A DNA stretch of 64,000 nt from Brachynemurus nebulosus (GCA_035578155.1 JAPWDM010000014.1:6126001-6190000); one strand, 5' to 3'; shown: positions 22,013 through 34,754, counted from the first letter of the stretch. The notes: generated by a model from the sequence alone, not told the origin. Made by a program: numbers and translations.

Positions 22013-22523
22013 GGTGGTACACAGGATTATTAAAAAATATTAACTTATCGATAAGTGCCCTATTTGAAAAAAATTTAAAGATCGATGAAAAAATCAACCG
22101 TAGTTTGTTTATAAAAAATTTATTTATTTACCAATTGTAAAAATCGAGTGTACCGCCCTAAATTATCTAAGAAGCTACAAGTAAAATTTCATGTCAGTCA
22201 GATTCAAATCGATCAAAAATTGCTAGAGTTATCTTGCTTACTGTTTTAGTGTACGTAGGTTCGAGAAAAACGTGTTGATCCGTTTTGTGTATTTATACCT
22301 AGCATTAACGCCATCTGTGTGTTATTTATAAAAATATAACTTACCTGAAATGAAATTAGTTATCAATCAAGTTGAGAGAAAATGTTACGTGTGTCGGAGC
22401 GGTGTTTTTGAATGTTTTCAGCTGCTCAAAATCCTTTCAGAAATCCAGTTTCAAGATCAAATTTTTTTTCAAGTGATTGTACGCTTTAAGCGGCAATTTG
22501 AACTTTAAAGAAATATTAGGTAA
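22013..22523. repeat. ~500-bp direct repeat, unit A
   Basis: From GGTACACAGGATTATTAAAA to GCGGCAATTTGAACTTTAAA, AATATTAGG. The same order is found in unit B (23418-23912), including AATATTAACTTATCGATAAG, TTTATTTATT-ACCAATTG and CGCTTTAAGCGG. The copies differ by many substitutions and small indels. Confidence 0.8.
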
Positions 22524-23417
22524 CGTAAAACCGTCTAGACCCGGACACTTTTTTACATTTTTTGGTTAATTTTATATTTATACATGTTTCCTTCATCGAT
22601 ATCACCAATAAAAGTATTACCATTAGAAAGAGTGTATATTATTTGTTATATCCCTGACCCATTTGTTTCATTATAAGTAAAAATAAAAAATAATTAGTAA
22701 GTGTCCGGGTCTACACCCTAAATCGGTCTTGACCCGGACACTTACTTAAATAATGTAATAACATCGAAACTAACCTCTCCCGTTGGGTTTAGGACAGTGT
22801 TTTATATCGTCTGATGTCTTTGAACCTGTCAAAGACTTCAAAATATTTTGTGGGAAGGGTGGGGGGGGGGGTTACAATGCATAGTATGCCTCTCTATAAA
22901 GTAAACATACGATATGACACCAGAAGGAGGCATAAACCGCGTAATTCTGGGGGGAATATTAACGTATGGACAGTGGGAGTTTTAACTGGTGCAAATCGCG
23001 GCCATAGTGTAATAAACTGATGTGTCCGGGTCTGAACGGATATACATATATAGCATGCATTTTTTTATATATACATCGAATATAACTTCAAACATCATTA
23101 AATGATGCGCGATAAAATTCTGAACACATACATATCAAAAATAAACAATATGACAATTATGACGAAAATTACATGTCTAAGTTAGACACACATTTTATTT
23201 CTTTGAAAAACTGTACGATAGTAATCCTGTAAAATGAGATAGTAAAAGTTGAAATCCGTAGTTTTTATTGGTACAGCTGTTTAGAGGATGTTTTTCTCTC
23301 TCTAATGACGTCAAGAAAAAATGTTTATTGGTGCAGGTTAATGTAGAAATGATTTACTTTGAAGATTGGTGCAGTGTCCGGGACTAGACCCTCTGTCCGG
23401 GTCTAGACGGTTTTACG
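22524..23417. mobile_element. Transposon with TGTCCGGGTCTAGACGG ends
   Basis: The 24-bp terminal repeats begin CGTAAAACCGTCTAGACCCG and end at 22524 and 23417. The motif TGTCCGGGTCT(A/T) recurs inside near 22705, 22730, 23023 and 23374 in both orientations. It sits exactly at the junction of two direct repeats, with a possible short duplication (GTAA/GTAC). No transposase was recognised. Superfamily is undetermined. Confidence 0.8.
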
Positions 23418-23912
23418 GTACACAAGATTATTAAAAAATATTAACTTATCGATAAGTGTAACGTATTTGGAAAAAAAATGTTGAGGATGGATAAAAAAAA
23501 TCAACTGTAATTTGTTTATAAAGAATTTATTTATTAACCAATTGCAAAAATCCAGTGTACCACCCTAAATAATCTATCTAAGAAGCTACAGGTAAAGTTA
23601 TCTTGCCCACCGTTTTGGGAAATGTAGTTTAGAGAAAAACATGTTTATTCGTTTTGTGTGTTAATAAAAAGAAAGTTATCGACCAAGCTGAGAAACTCCA
23701 AAATGCCACTCGCAGTGGAGCAGCGTTTTTGAACGTTTTCAACCATTCGAAGTCGTTTCAGAAATCAAATTCAAAACGGTTCCTTTGAGCCAATAAAAAA
23801 AAAGAAAAATTTGTAACGGGAAAGTGATATAACGCTTTAAGCGGTAATTTGAACTTTCAAGAGAATATTATAGGTACCTAAAACGCGTTCAAACGGTTAA
23901 CCAAATATTTCT
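23418..23912. repeat. ~500-bp direct repeat, unit B
   Basis: Partner of 22013-22523 in the same orientation. Together they look like a tandem pair into whose junction the CCGGGTCTAGACGG element inserted. Confidence 0.8.
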
Positions 23913-23934
23913 TCTCGATCATCATTATAATATT

Positions 23935-24072
23935 GCATTTATTTAAATTTTAAATTTGCAGTTTATTTTTAGAAAAGAATAGAAGATTGATTTGTTTCGA
24001 ATATAAGAATTATCTAATTTTTAACGAAAACTCATGATGAATTGTATCTGAAAAGAGGTATAGTTGAAATGT
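23935..24072. repeat. Dispersed repeat with an empty TTAA-type insertion site
   Basis: TTTAAATTTGCAGTTT, GAAGATTGATTTGTTTCGAA, TAAGAATTATCTAATTTTTA and TGTATCTGAAAAGAGGTATA are found, reverse complemented, split on both sides of the TTAA element at 47883-48780. Here the corresponding site (around 24014-24019) is uninterrupted. Confidence 0.75.
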
Positions 24073-24625
24073 ATCTGTCAAAAATACAAATTTTCTCTAT
24101 TTTAAATAAATAATTGATTGACATACGTAGGCGTCATCTTATTAAAATAATATTATAATAACAATATTCCAAATATAAATAATAATAATAATGGTTATTG
24201 CAATCATTGAATTTAACATAATTATTTACATAATAAATACATAGTATTAGGTATATATTGTTTACATCATGTGGTGAGAGCTTAACGGAAACATTTAAAT
24301 CTTTCACGTGTATTGGCAAATGCATTTCCTTATACATCATCCACAAAATTGATATGCAAATACCTACATATGTACATACTGGTATCAAATCGCCCACATT
24401 GATAACATTTTGTGAATAAAAATAGCTGAATTTTCATTCTGAAAATTCGCTAATACAATATATGCTCAATATTATGTACATCGATTTCATAAGCTACCGT
24501 AGACACATATAACTTTACCATAATTTTCGATTCAAATTCAAATACAATAAAGACGAAATTAATTTAGTTATATTTAACTGTTTTAATGAAAACAACTGAC
24601 AAAAATTTTTGATTTCACTCATAAA

Positions 24626-25137
24626 TAGAGAAGATGTATCGATAATCTAAGAAAACTAACCCCATAATATGACAAAAAACTTTATTTTTTTTATATTTCT
24701 CGTTATTTTAGTCAAATACAAGACACTAACTTAACGCTACAACAATTTAAAAGTTAGTACGTTTTCTTCGCAAGAAAAATCGACAAACTATGATCAAAAT
24801 GGTTTTTTTTTTTTTTTTTGAAAAATGTATCCTTTTTTATTTTCTTAGGACGTCAACAAATATGTAAATACAAAACTTTAAATGGTGAAAAAATTTGCTC
24901 ACGTCTAAAAAACTCGATATAGTAAAAAAAAGGTCAATTTTCCAAAAACGCCATTTTGACCATAGTTTGTCGATTTTTCTTGTGAAGAAAACGTAGTTAC
25001 TTTTACTTTTAAATTATTGTAGCGTTAAGGTAGGGTATTGTATTTTACTAAAATAATGAGAAATATAAAAGAAAATATAGTTAAATTTTTTGTCATATTG
25101 GGGTAAATTTTTTTAGCTTAACGATACTTCTCCTTTT
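24626..25137. mobile_element. Foldback MITE with ~170-bp arms
   Basis: The left arm 24626-24800 and right arm 24952-25137 are reverse complements, sharing CCATTTTGACCATAGTTTGT, TTGTAGCG and GAAATATAAAAGAAAATATA-like blocks. The outer ends GAGAAG(A)TGTATCGAT and its complement still pair. No target duplication was resolved. Confidence 0.8.
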
Positions 25138-27399
25138 CCAGAAACTTATTAGTCAAAAATTAAAAAAAAAATAGTAATAGGTTAAGTCATGTCAACGAAT
25201 AATAATGAAATCTAATAGATTTCAAATTTTTGAAACCGTTTGTACTGGGCGTTCGTTGGTAAAGTGAGGAACTGTTAAAGGATTCTAACTTTACCAAACC
25301 TATAGTAACCAATACTTAAACAAATTATTCGATGATTCGCGAATAAATAAATGTGATAATTATTTCTAAATACTTATGAGATTATGTAATTTTTCATACG
25401 ATAAAATTTCTCACGAAAGTTTTTTATAGCTTCTGAAATATCAGCAAAAGTTTGTACACTTTTTAAAAACAGAAATATGAAAGTTAGGTTCAATAGGTAA
25501 AGTTGGGGCGTTTTACGGTAGATTAAATTATACATTTCAGTTAATTAAATATTCTGTTGTTTAATTAGTTTGTTATGCTTTTGGTTGATGGTCTACAACC
25601 AGTTATAACGGGCGATAATTTGAATTAAAAATAGATAAATTTGAATCGGTACGGTACGGTAGTACTGCGCTGGTAAGGTTTAAAAATATTAGAGCATAAA
25701 ATAAATAATTCTCTGATACAGATATAAACCAAAAATTCGTACATATTGTGTATTGGACCATATTTATATTTAATTAATTCAAAAACACCGAAAATGTCGA
25801 AATTTTAATATTTTTACTGTTAAATCAATTGTATAAGATGCGGAACTGCATATAAATAAGATTTAATGTACAATAGTTGAAAGTTTTATGTAAACAGTTT
25901 ATTAGTTTGAAAGGTCTTTTGTTTATGGAAAGTGAAATTTTTTTGATTAACACTAGCTAATGTTTTGTTTAGGTGTAAAGTTTTTGTAGCTGTACTAATT
26001 TCTCCAATAGTTTATGCCATTGAAGTTTGCAGTTTTTTTGAAATTCTCATTTTATACGGAGAGAAAATTCATAGAAAAATTACTGTGCTCAGCACTACAA
26101 TCGACGTGTAAAAGGCGAACATATTCAATTTTGTACGGTAAAAATATAAAAATTATAATTAATCACAGAAAATTTAAAGGATAGAATGTTCTTTTCGTAA
26201 TATTAGCTCTGTAAAGTTTTTTACGTAAAGTTTCCAGTTTTTCGAGCGAATAAAAAATGTAATTTTCGCAAACCAAAAACCATCAAATTTTCGCGCAAAA
26301 TTTGAAACTTTTTTTTTAAAAACTCCGCCATTTTGTTAAATTTCAATTTTTTTTCGATTGAGGTTCACGGCACGGATCATACCTTCTAGTTTAATAGGCT
26401 TTTTGGTTTTTTTGATTTCAGGCAGTGTGAAGGCCGCTATCACTGCAACAGAGGGGGAACTTTTTTTTGGAGCCTTGGGAGATTTCGAATAACTCACTGA
26501 ATTTTCAATTTTTTGGTCCAAAAATTTTATCATGAATTTACTATATATCAACGAATATATCCTGAAAATATTAAAACATTTCATATAGTAGTTTTCTTTA
26601 AAAAAAATTCCCAAAAATCACCTTTTTCTCAGGCGGTCACACTTGTGGTCCTCCTTAAATCGAAATGTTATTGTACTGTTGTATAAAATACAAATATGTA
26701 AACTCTAATTGCAAAATAACCATTATAATGTTATCAATGGGATTCCCCATACATACATAATTATCTCTGATTATTTCAAAACGTATACACATCCATTTAA
26801 TTTACGTATATGTATGTACCTACCTGTTACAAACAAAAGAATAATAACCTACCAATACCTTCATATTTAATCCACCATCCATATTATCATATAGGATTAT
26901 AATATGTACATATTTACATAGATAGCCGTCGTCCAAATGATGATTCTGTTTGTGTTTGTTTAATGGACAAGGAAGAAACAAATTAATAATAATAATGTAA
27001 TATAATTATTCATTTATCAGAGAGTCGGTCGGTGAGTGAAAGTGAAGCGAAAACAATAAAATTTCTGTTAAGTAGACCATTGATAATTAATATACGATAT
27101 ATTTAGATTATCAATCAAAAAATAAAATTTAATGTATTCGCTCGCCATTATGCCAGCGAGTACCAACGGTGAATCTCTCTTCAAACAGTTGCGTTGTTTA
27201 TTATTTGGTTGAATCGTTACGTTACTTTAATTAAGAGATAATGTTGTTGCAAAAAAAAGTAGAAAAAAATTTTAAAGACAAAATTATTAGTCAATATCTT
27301 AAGGGGTTATACATACCTGTTAACATTTATCTCATTCTCAATTGTATCTAATTACAATTCTGTTTTCTGTTTTTTCTGCAATTTAAATATTTTTAAAAA
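25138..27399. other. Intron 1 sequence without recognisable elements
   Basis: AT-rich. The minus-strand open frame around 26336-26614 is Lys/Pro-rich (SKSPKAPKKSSPSVAVIAAF) and resembles nothing I can name. No other structure was seen. Confidence 0.4.
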
Positions 27400-27761
27400 C
27401 TAGCTGTACCCGTAACGTCGTTCACTATAATAATTATAAAGCATTCGCATAGAACAATAGTTTTGGGTAATGCATGCACATGCTCAAAGTGGTTTTTCTA
27501 TTTTCCCATGAGAACGAGACATTTTCCCGGAGTAAAACGTATCTTAAATGTTGATCCAGGTAATAGGTTATCACCACAGCAAATTTTATTAAAATCCGTC
27601 CAGTAGTTTTTGCGTGATGCGTGAACGGACAGACAGGCAAAAATTTTAAAAATCGCTGTTTTGATATCTACATCGATAACTGTTTACAGTACCAGTACAA
27701 TTTTCAAAAAATATTCCATGTACAGAAACGGTCTCGTTACAGTGTTATCATATGTATAGAT
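27400..27761 (+). repeat. Dispersed CTAGCTGTACCCG repeat (copy 1)
   Basis: It opens CTAGCTGTACCCGTAACGTC, contains AAAATCCGTCCAGTAGTTTT and CGTGATGCGTGAACGGACAG, and ends in TATGTATAGAT. It is near-identical in order to 47270-47822. This head and the GACAGACAG stretch are common in arthropod dispersed repeats (non-LTR retroelement tails or related SINEs). The class is not certain. Confidence 0.75.
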
Positions 27762-29818
27762 TAAAAGAGTGACATCAATACCAATAATTAACAAAAAATA
27801 TAAAGTCTCCATTATTAATTAAATTAGAAATTACTAGGTGTACCTGATGACGTCATAGAGATAAATTTTAATTTTCCTTTAAAGAAAGTATTGTTGTTAC
27901 GTATATGTATAGATCTTTATAAATATGTTGTTGATGAGTACTTAGTAATTTGTGGACTATTCTTTTATATTTTTTATCAGAAATATCGAGATCGGATTTT
28001 AAATTAGGATTGAACATTATAGAATTGAAATTGTTTCCACAGATTTAATTTTATCAAAAATTAGCTGGACAGTGCGGTTTCACCCACATATAGAATTATC
28101 TGACTTACAGATCAAATTGATTTTAAATTAGATATTGTGAAATTTTCTACAAAATCAGTTCCCTCTAACGCTTCGCTCCGCTCGACAAACGACTCGAAAG
28201 TAGCCATATTAAAATTTTCGTAATATTTTCTAACATTTGTTAGTTTTACAAGCACTCCAATTTCAAACTCACTCGTTTTTAGCGAATTTTCGAATAAAAA
28301 ATTCAGCTTTTTTTTTTGTAATTTCAATAATATTGGAGAAAAATTTGGCCAAGATTTGTCTAGTCGTTGATTTTGGGTCGTGGGAGAAAATTTTCGTCTT
28401 AGACTCATCCTAGTTGTCAATATTATTTGAACAAAATTTGGTCACAGTGGCTTTTAAATCCACATTCATTTTTTTCGGAATTCTAAAAATCAGTCTAGCT
28501 CTGGCACTTCAGGGCCCTAATTCCCAAAAAAAGTGGGGAAGACCATCCCGTTCAAAAATTTAAAATAAAAAAATCAAGCGATTGGGAACAGTTTTAAGGA
28601 AAATCATCGGGGGAATGGTTTTTGTGGGCACAGATTTATATTTCAAGCCACTCCCATCGAATAAAAATATGCTACTATAGTCTTATCTTGCTGTAAATTT
28701 GTAAAAAATTTTCAACTTTGGTAAGAAAGATAATGATCTTGGGAAAATTTTCAGTTTTTTCTCAAAAAGTTAAAAATCACAATAACTTCAGAACCTGTCT
28801 GGGACTTTATGTCTCTAGCTCTAGTAAAACTAGAGACCTTTATTGATTTAGACGTCAACATTAGTGATGTTGGATTATTAATCGATTTAGTTAACAAATT
28901 TATCTAATGTTTATTTTTTTGTTCAGGAATCTCAATAGTATTTGAACAAAATTTGGTCGGAAGCGATACCAAACATATTTATAACCAAAAAAAGATTAAA
29001 TATTTGGTTATATTTTTTCTCCGTATAAAGGCTGTAGCTCCTTAAAAAAATAATGTAACAGAAATGGTAAAACATTAAAAATAAAATCAATTAATAACAT
29101 CTTTCTTAAAAACGTTAAAAACTTTAAATTATGCAATAGAGTTATTAGTGTTATTACTTTCCATCAAACTTTTTTTTTTTTTTCATTTATATTATGAGAG
29201 ATTGTTAATATTTTTTTTTACCTATTTTTAATTATTATCGTATATGTGTTAAATACGTAATGACTTCTCTTAACGCGTAATTAGCACAATGTTATATTTA
29301 ATATAAGTATGTTCTGGTTGCATTCGTCAGTAATAATAATTATAAGTAAAATGTAATATTTCTTTTGTGTATGCTTTTAAACTCGATTTCAGTAAATAGA
29401 GCATAAATATTGATGTAGGAAGTACAAGTAAGTTTTATCATAGCTATTGTATCTGTACAAAATCATTTTATCTATATAAATTTGAAAAAAAAATCAAATT
29501 GTTGATTATTTGTGTAAAATTGGTTTTAAAATTCTCGAGCAGAGTTGATAATATATTTAATGTGAAAAATTTACTTTCATCACAAATATTTTTAAAACAA
29601 TCGCTTCTTGTGGATTGGATTTTGGATTGAGATACATGAGAGTGTATCATTTGGTTAATAATTTTTAGCGGGAAATTTAGACATGTGTACAGTCTGTTTA
29701 CATAGCAGGACGAAGAGAAGAGAAGAAGAAATCAATGTTAAAGATGGGCATGTTAAAAGATAAATCAAATATACTTAGCTTTTTTTGATTTTTTTTCTTT
29801 TAAGAAATTTTTTTTTCC
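27762..29818. other. Intron 1 sequence, no element delimited
   Basis: TTTGAACAAAATTTGGTC occurs at 28427 and 28943, with similar surroundings between, suggesting an old repeat. The minus-strand open frame 28112-28420 has no family resemblance. Confidence 0.4.
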
Positions 29819-29822
29819 TTAA

Positions 29823-30687
29823 GGGGAGGTTTACTCGAGAGTCCTTAAAAATTATGTATTTTTCTAGAATTTTTTTCTCAAGAACGGAAGTAAATATCAA
29901 TTTCAAATTTTGTACACATATTTATTAAGTATTAAACTATACAAAAAAAAAATTTTCAAGGAAAAATATAAAAAATTGTCCATTTTATAGATACTGCAGT
30001 GTGACGATCCGAAAATCCAATGCCTTATTGGCGGACATCCTAGCGCCGGTAATAAACCACCGAAATCCAAAAACAAAAACGATTTATAAAATATATGAAG
30101 AGTATCGGCACCTCTACCTATAATATCAATAAATTGCTGAAAGAAAAAAAAAATGGCGGATGTTTGAACTTTTGATTACGATATTTATCTTATTTTTCGC
30201 TCTTTAAAGTAAACTTAAAAATAAAAAAAAATATTGGAAGTGTATCGAACTTAGGTAGAGGTGCCGAAGAATTGAATTATCTTTAAAATAAAAAATTAAA
30301 ACAAGGATCCATCGAATAGTTTTTGAGTTATTGTGTCCGCCAGTTCCAAAAATGTAGTTCGGAGATATTATAAAATATATATAAAGAAACGTATTTTCAA
30401 AATTTTATATTTAATACTCATTATTGCGTGAACTACATTTTTTGAATTTTTTTTTTATAGAAAGCTCGATTCGGTTAATGTGCAAGAATCTTGTTTTTAA
30501 ATTATTTTCAGTAAAATCACTTTTGAAAAAAAAAAAATCGATTTTTTTATCAAATCTCAAGTAAACCTTCCCTTAAATTACTTTCAGCAAAATCACTCAT
30601 GGGAACATATTCTACACATAATTAGCTACCAATTTCTACAAAAAAAAAAAATCGATTTTTTTTAACGACTCTCAAGTAAACCTCCCC
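29823..30687. mobile_element. TTAA-target element, GGGGAGGTTTACT family (copy 1)
   Basis: The inverted ends GGGGAGGTTTACTCGAGAGTC-type and its complement are flanked by TTAA at 29819-29822 and 30688-30691. TTAA is the piggyBac target. It is 865 bp and non-coding, with an internal end-like block GTAAACCTTCCCTTAA near 30564. It is about 95% alike to 47883-48780 in the parts compared by eye. Confidence 0.88.
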
Positions 30688-30786
30688 TTAATGAGAAAAT
30701 TTACAAAAAAAGTAATGAATAATGAAATTAAATTTTAAAATTTTTATATATTTTTAATACAGGTACCTACTTAATATTCTCAAAGT

Positions 30787-30982
30787 CAGGGCCGTGGAGA
30801 GAAATGGCGGGCCCCGGGAACAAAGTACTTTTCTTAATAATTTTTCCCCAAAAACATAAGTAATGAGCAAAAAAAAGTTTGTTTTACTTTTGGCCGGGCC
30901 CCTACCGACAGCTACGGGTCCCCATCTCCAGTCCGGGCCCCGGGGCTGTAACCCCGGCTACCCCACCCTCTCATCGGGTCTG
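30787..30982. mobile_element. GC-rich hAT-type MITE
   Basis: The ends CAGGGCCGTGGAGAG and CTCTCATCGGGTCTG are imperfect inverted repeats. They are flanked by a perfect 8-bp duplication CTCAAAGT (30779-30786 and 30983-30990). The interior is rich in GGGCCCC. The open frame across it is incidental. Confidence 0.9.
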
Positions 30983-31060
30983 CTCAAAGTGTGCTACTAC
31001 AAAACAAAAAATGTCTTATTTGGAATTCAGCATTTATTTACGCATCACTCGTCCTTGAGA

Positions 31061-31555
31061 AACGAAACATAATAATTGTCAGACGTCATTTGTTGTTTAT
31101 TAACATGTAGAGTGTAGACGATCATGAGGAATTATGTCGAAATGCCCAAGTGTGATACACTGTTTCAATAACTAATACATCAATATACATATAAACAATC
31201 GTAGCTCGCTCTTTGTCTAGGTATAAGACAGCTACCACAGGTTTGGTGCACAATACGTAATGTATTATAGGGCACATCGCGCCGCTCCGTGACCTACGGT
31301 CTCTAGACAGAGGCTGTGCTATTTGTATACCTTATTGGTGTACGCTTAAAACGGAATTGTTGATGCGGTACAGCGTTGTGTCGCAGTTAATCAGGTTTTA
31401 CGTGACATTGTACGAAGTCTATGATCGTCAACGTGTTAATAGAGTAAGATATTGTATTAGAAAGAGATAAATTGCTATACAAGCAATCATTGGTGTAACG
31501 CTGAGCTCGCGAAGCCGTTCGCGTGACGCATCGGTGTTACCAACTTCCAAGTTTA
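31061..31555. other. Moderately GC-rich stretch, unidentified
   Basis: 31260-31545 has more balanced composition and unique sequence (for example CGCTGAGCTCGCGAAGCCGT) but no sustained frame. It may be old retroelement sequence. Confidence 0.35.
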
Positions 31556-31925
31556 TATTTTCCCGTGCAGTAAAAAATCTCCTTTACGTTGGACTCAGGT
31601 ACACACCGAATTTTATCAAAAAGCGTCTAATAGTTTTTGCGTGATACGCGCACAGATGGATATGCAGACAAACAGAAAATTCAATAATTGCTAAAGTTTT
31701 CATATCTAAATCGATAACTGTCTACACCAGTGGTTCTTAAACTTTTTGGTCTGCGACCCCGTTTTGAACTTAAAAATTTCAGAGGACCCTCACAAATGTA
31801 TAGAAATGTGTAGAAAATGTGTGGAAGTGCGTGTGGCAATTATTTTTGTAACCTTCTAAATATTTTACACGACCCCCACTTTGAGAATTACTGGTCTACA
31901 TTACCATTATGTATGTATAGATATT
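31556..31925 (+). repeat. Dispersed CTAGCTGTACCCG-type repeat (copy 3, fragment, interrupted)
   Basis: 31600-31719 (ATTTTATCAAAAAGCGTCTA, TAGTTTTTGCGTGATACGCG, ATCGATAACTGTCTACA) matches the second half of copies at 27.4 and 47.3 kb. It resumes at 31902 and ends in TATGTATAGAT. The gap is the hAT-type MITE 31728-31893. Confidence 0.65.
31728..31893. mobile_element. Small hAT-type MITE (CAGTGGTTCTTAAAC)
   Basis: The ends CAGTGGTTCTTAAACTTTTT and CTTTGAGAATTACTG, with GTCTGCGACCCC beside the left end, are the standard termini of a widespread hAT MITE group. The 8-bp duplication is GTCTACAC/GTCTACAT (31720-31727, 31894-31901). It is inserted in a dispersed repeat. Confidence 0.9.
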
Positions 31926-33029
31926 CCTTAGAAAAGTTGACCTTATGTAAAATAATTAAACTCTATCCAGTTGAGGTACAAACATTTGGTATACAAGTCA
32001 ATTTCGCACTTGACCGCTTTTACCGTATTCTGTATTCCAACAGCAAATTCTTTCTTCTATGTAATCTTTGTTATTAGTGATAGCTGATAATAATTAATAA
32101 TGATTGGAAAATATTCATATTATTTATCATTTTGTAACCATACGGCAACTAGCCTTAAAATAAATGCATAGTCAATATTTCCAGGGTTTTTTATTTTTAT
32201 TTTAAATATCAAGGTTCCAGCAGCATTGCAGCAAAGTAACAAGTTCATACAAAAAAAAGTAATTGCAAGTGTTGGAGTGCAATTGAACTATTTACATATT
32301 AATCATTTAAAATTTGAATTTATTATTTATTATTAAATACTAAAATAATATTTGATTTTTTTTTTTTGTACTTAAAATGGATTATGAAATTATTTAATTT
32401 TATCGTCGTGGGTAGATTGATTTTATTTTTATTGATTTCACCGAAATGTTATACATTTTGAAAAATATTTAATTTGTGTTTTTAATCATTTTATGATTAT
32501 AAAAATAAAAATTAGTATATTTTTTTTCTCTGTTTTAATTGTTTATTTTTGGATTTGTTATTAAAATATAAAATATTGTCAATTTTTAGAGTATGATTTT
32601 TTTTTTTTTGGAATTAAATTACATATACCTACGTCTATAGAATATTATTTTAGAGTATTTCTAAAAATCGATGAGTATTTAAAAAAGTATAAATATAATT
32701 TTTTTTATTATAATATTACGTTTTTACTTTAATTTTTTGCATGAAATTAAAATCTGAAAATTATTTCTAGTGAAGGTTGTTTTATGTGATTTTTGCTTCA
32801 AATACTCTAAAACTTGAAAAAAATAACTTTCTTTAAAGTTTTAGAATATTTCTTTACTAAGGAGCAATTCGCTAAAAAAATAAAAAAAACTCGATTTTTT
32901 TCTTCATTATTCCTTACGGTGTCAGAATTATTCTCTTAAAATTTTATTAAAGAAAAAAATATGAAAAATCAAAGAGTTACGGACATTTTAGTGCATGCAC
33001 TTTACTATATAATTCAATTTAAAAAAAAA
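31926..33029. other. Intron 1 sequence, very AT-rich
   Basis: Long A/T runs; no frame, inverted repeat or tandem repeat seen. Confidence 0.4.
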
Positions 33030-34530
33030 AAACGCCGTGAGCAGCGGGGCCCCATCACGGTAGTCGAATTTTCCCCTTCATCTTCGGTATTGAATGTCTA
33101 CAAGCGAAATGTGATTGAAAGTCTACAACCGAATTGTCATTTTGTTGGTTTCAAAACTGGTGATGAGTGTTCGGCTGATCGAGGCTTTAAAAAAAGGTTT
33201 TAAGTATTTAAGGGCTGTATCTCAGTAAATTTCAATTTTGTGCCGAAAACAGGTAGCAGAAAAAAAGCCAACACAATTCGTACGAGGACATTCCTGCCCA
33301 TGTTTATCCGCTAATTGCCTTTATGTTTTAGTTTTAAAAATTAAAAAAGGACCTTAAATAGTAAACTGGAAGGCCTTTATAAAGATATTTTTTCTTTCCA
33401 AAAAAATCCAAAATTTCTATTTTATAAATACTAAAAATCCAAAATTCCTAATTTATAAATAAACAGTGACTTTAATAACATTTTTAACTTACTTAATATG
33501 TATGTATTTCATTTGTCATAAAAGTAAGTTCACTTTTTTTTAAATTTTTTAAAATTACTATTCGCCTACTTGTATTTAGAATAAACATAATGCTTTTAAA
33601 ACACATTTAACAATAGCATTCAATTCCGATGTAAAAATGGGAGAAGTGGGGGGAAAAGTGATGCGGACTCCCTACAAGGTACTAGCTGGATACTAACTGA
33701 ATACACGTACAAAATTTCAGCCCTCTAGGTTTCCTTATGGAGTCTCTAGACATGTTAGAAAACAAGCAAAAAAATTAAGGAAATATTGGCGTAAAAATCG
33801 TGGGGGTAAGGGTTAAAAGTTGAAACCTCCAAAAAACAGTGTCTGGCTATTAGCTTAACCTGTACACCAAATTTCAGCCCTCTAGGTTTATTTGGGGAGA
33901 TTTTGACCCGAACGAAACTGTTAAAAAACAAGAAAAATCATGTTCTTTTGGGTATAAAAATGGTGGGGGTAGGGGTTAAAAGTCGAGACCCCCAAAAGGC
34001 ACCCCCTTGATACTAACTCAATCCGAATACAAAATTTCAGCCCTCTAGGTTTATTCGGGTGACCTGTGCGAGTGGTACAAACTTCGAAAACGTCGAAAAT
34101 GCATGAAATTGTAGCTTAAAAATGAGGGGGGTGGGGGTAAAATATTAAAACCTCCAAAAAGCACAACCTAGGTACGAACTTTATCAACACACCAAATTTC
34201 AACCCTCTACGTTAATTCTGGGGGGCTGGGGGCCTGTTAGATCCAGCGAAAATCGTTTTTCCCCCCTCTACTCCCACCATATCATCCTAGGAAGCTGAAT
34301 TTTGGATATGTTGTAGATAATTGACCGAAACATTATTTAAAACCGGTTTGGAAAAGTTTTGTTGCTTTTCCGCCCCCCACCACCCCCTTAAAGGTCGGGT
34401 CCGAAAAAAAATTTTCCCAAAATTTGACCCCACTTTGATAGTATTGTTGTGCATCGGAATAAGCCCCACTTACCAAATTTCATCTCTTAACTTCCATAGG
34501 GGGGCCCTACACATATTAAAAGGTTGCGGG

Positions 34531-34625
<95 letters not shown>

Positions 34626-34754
34626 CATCTTTTTTTTTTTACATAATCGTGTTCTACGGGTCCGAAAACGGATAGCGCCCCTGGTCTCGCCTCTCGCAGC
34701 TCTTATCGTATAGACTGTATAAGTCTAATTTTTCGGAGAAAATTCGACTAAAAA
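33030..34754 (-). mobile_element. Helentron-derived (HINE/DINE-1-like) element, full copy 1
   Basis: Read on the minus strand it starts TTTTAGTCGAATTTTCTCC. It then carries a TA microsatellite and 4-5 diverged ~160-bp units, each with AAATTTCAGCCCTCTAGG (at 33714, 33870, 34034, 34195 and a weak one at 34476). It ends with an inverted subterminal repeat GGGGAAAATTCGACTA, a stem-loop CCGTGA..TCACGG with a GGGGCCCC loop, and a T run. Subterminal inverted repeats, central tandem units and a 3' stem-loop at T-rich sites are the features of Helentron-associated elements. There is no Rep/helicase frame. Confidence 0.8.
34534..34621. repeat. (TA)n microsatellite within the Helentron-like copy 1
   Basis: 88 bp of TA; the same position in copy 2 has only ~38 bp. 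It creates a meaningless Ile-Tyr frame. Confidence 0.97.

Noticed and set aside
22013..23912. LTR retrotransposon reading (two ~500-bp direct repeats around ~900 bp)
   Set aside because: The inner segment has its own terminal inverted repeats and no gag/pol or primer-binding site; the repeat ends are not TG..CA.
26336..26614. Lys/Pro-rich minus-strand frame recalling a histone tail
   Set aside because: No fold or motif beyond composition; it sits within intron 1 without splice or start context.
28112..28420. 102-codon minus-strand frame
   Set aside because: No family resemblance; AT-rich codon use like the surrounding non-coding sequence.
30863..31072. 69-codon frame rich in Gly and Pro
   Set aside because: It runs across a GC-rich hAT-type MITE and its flank; no conserved content.
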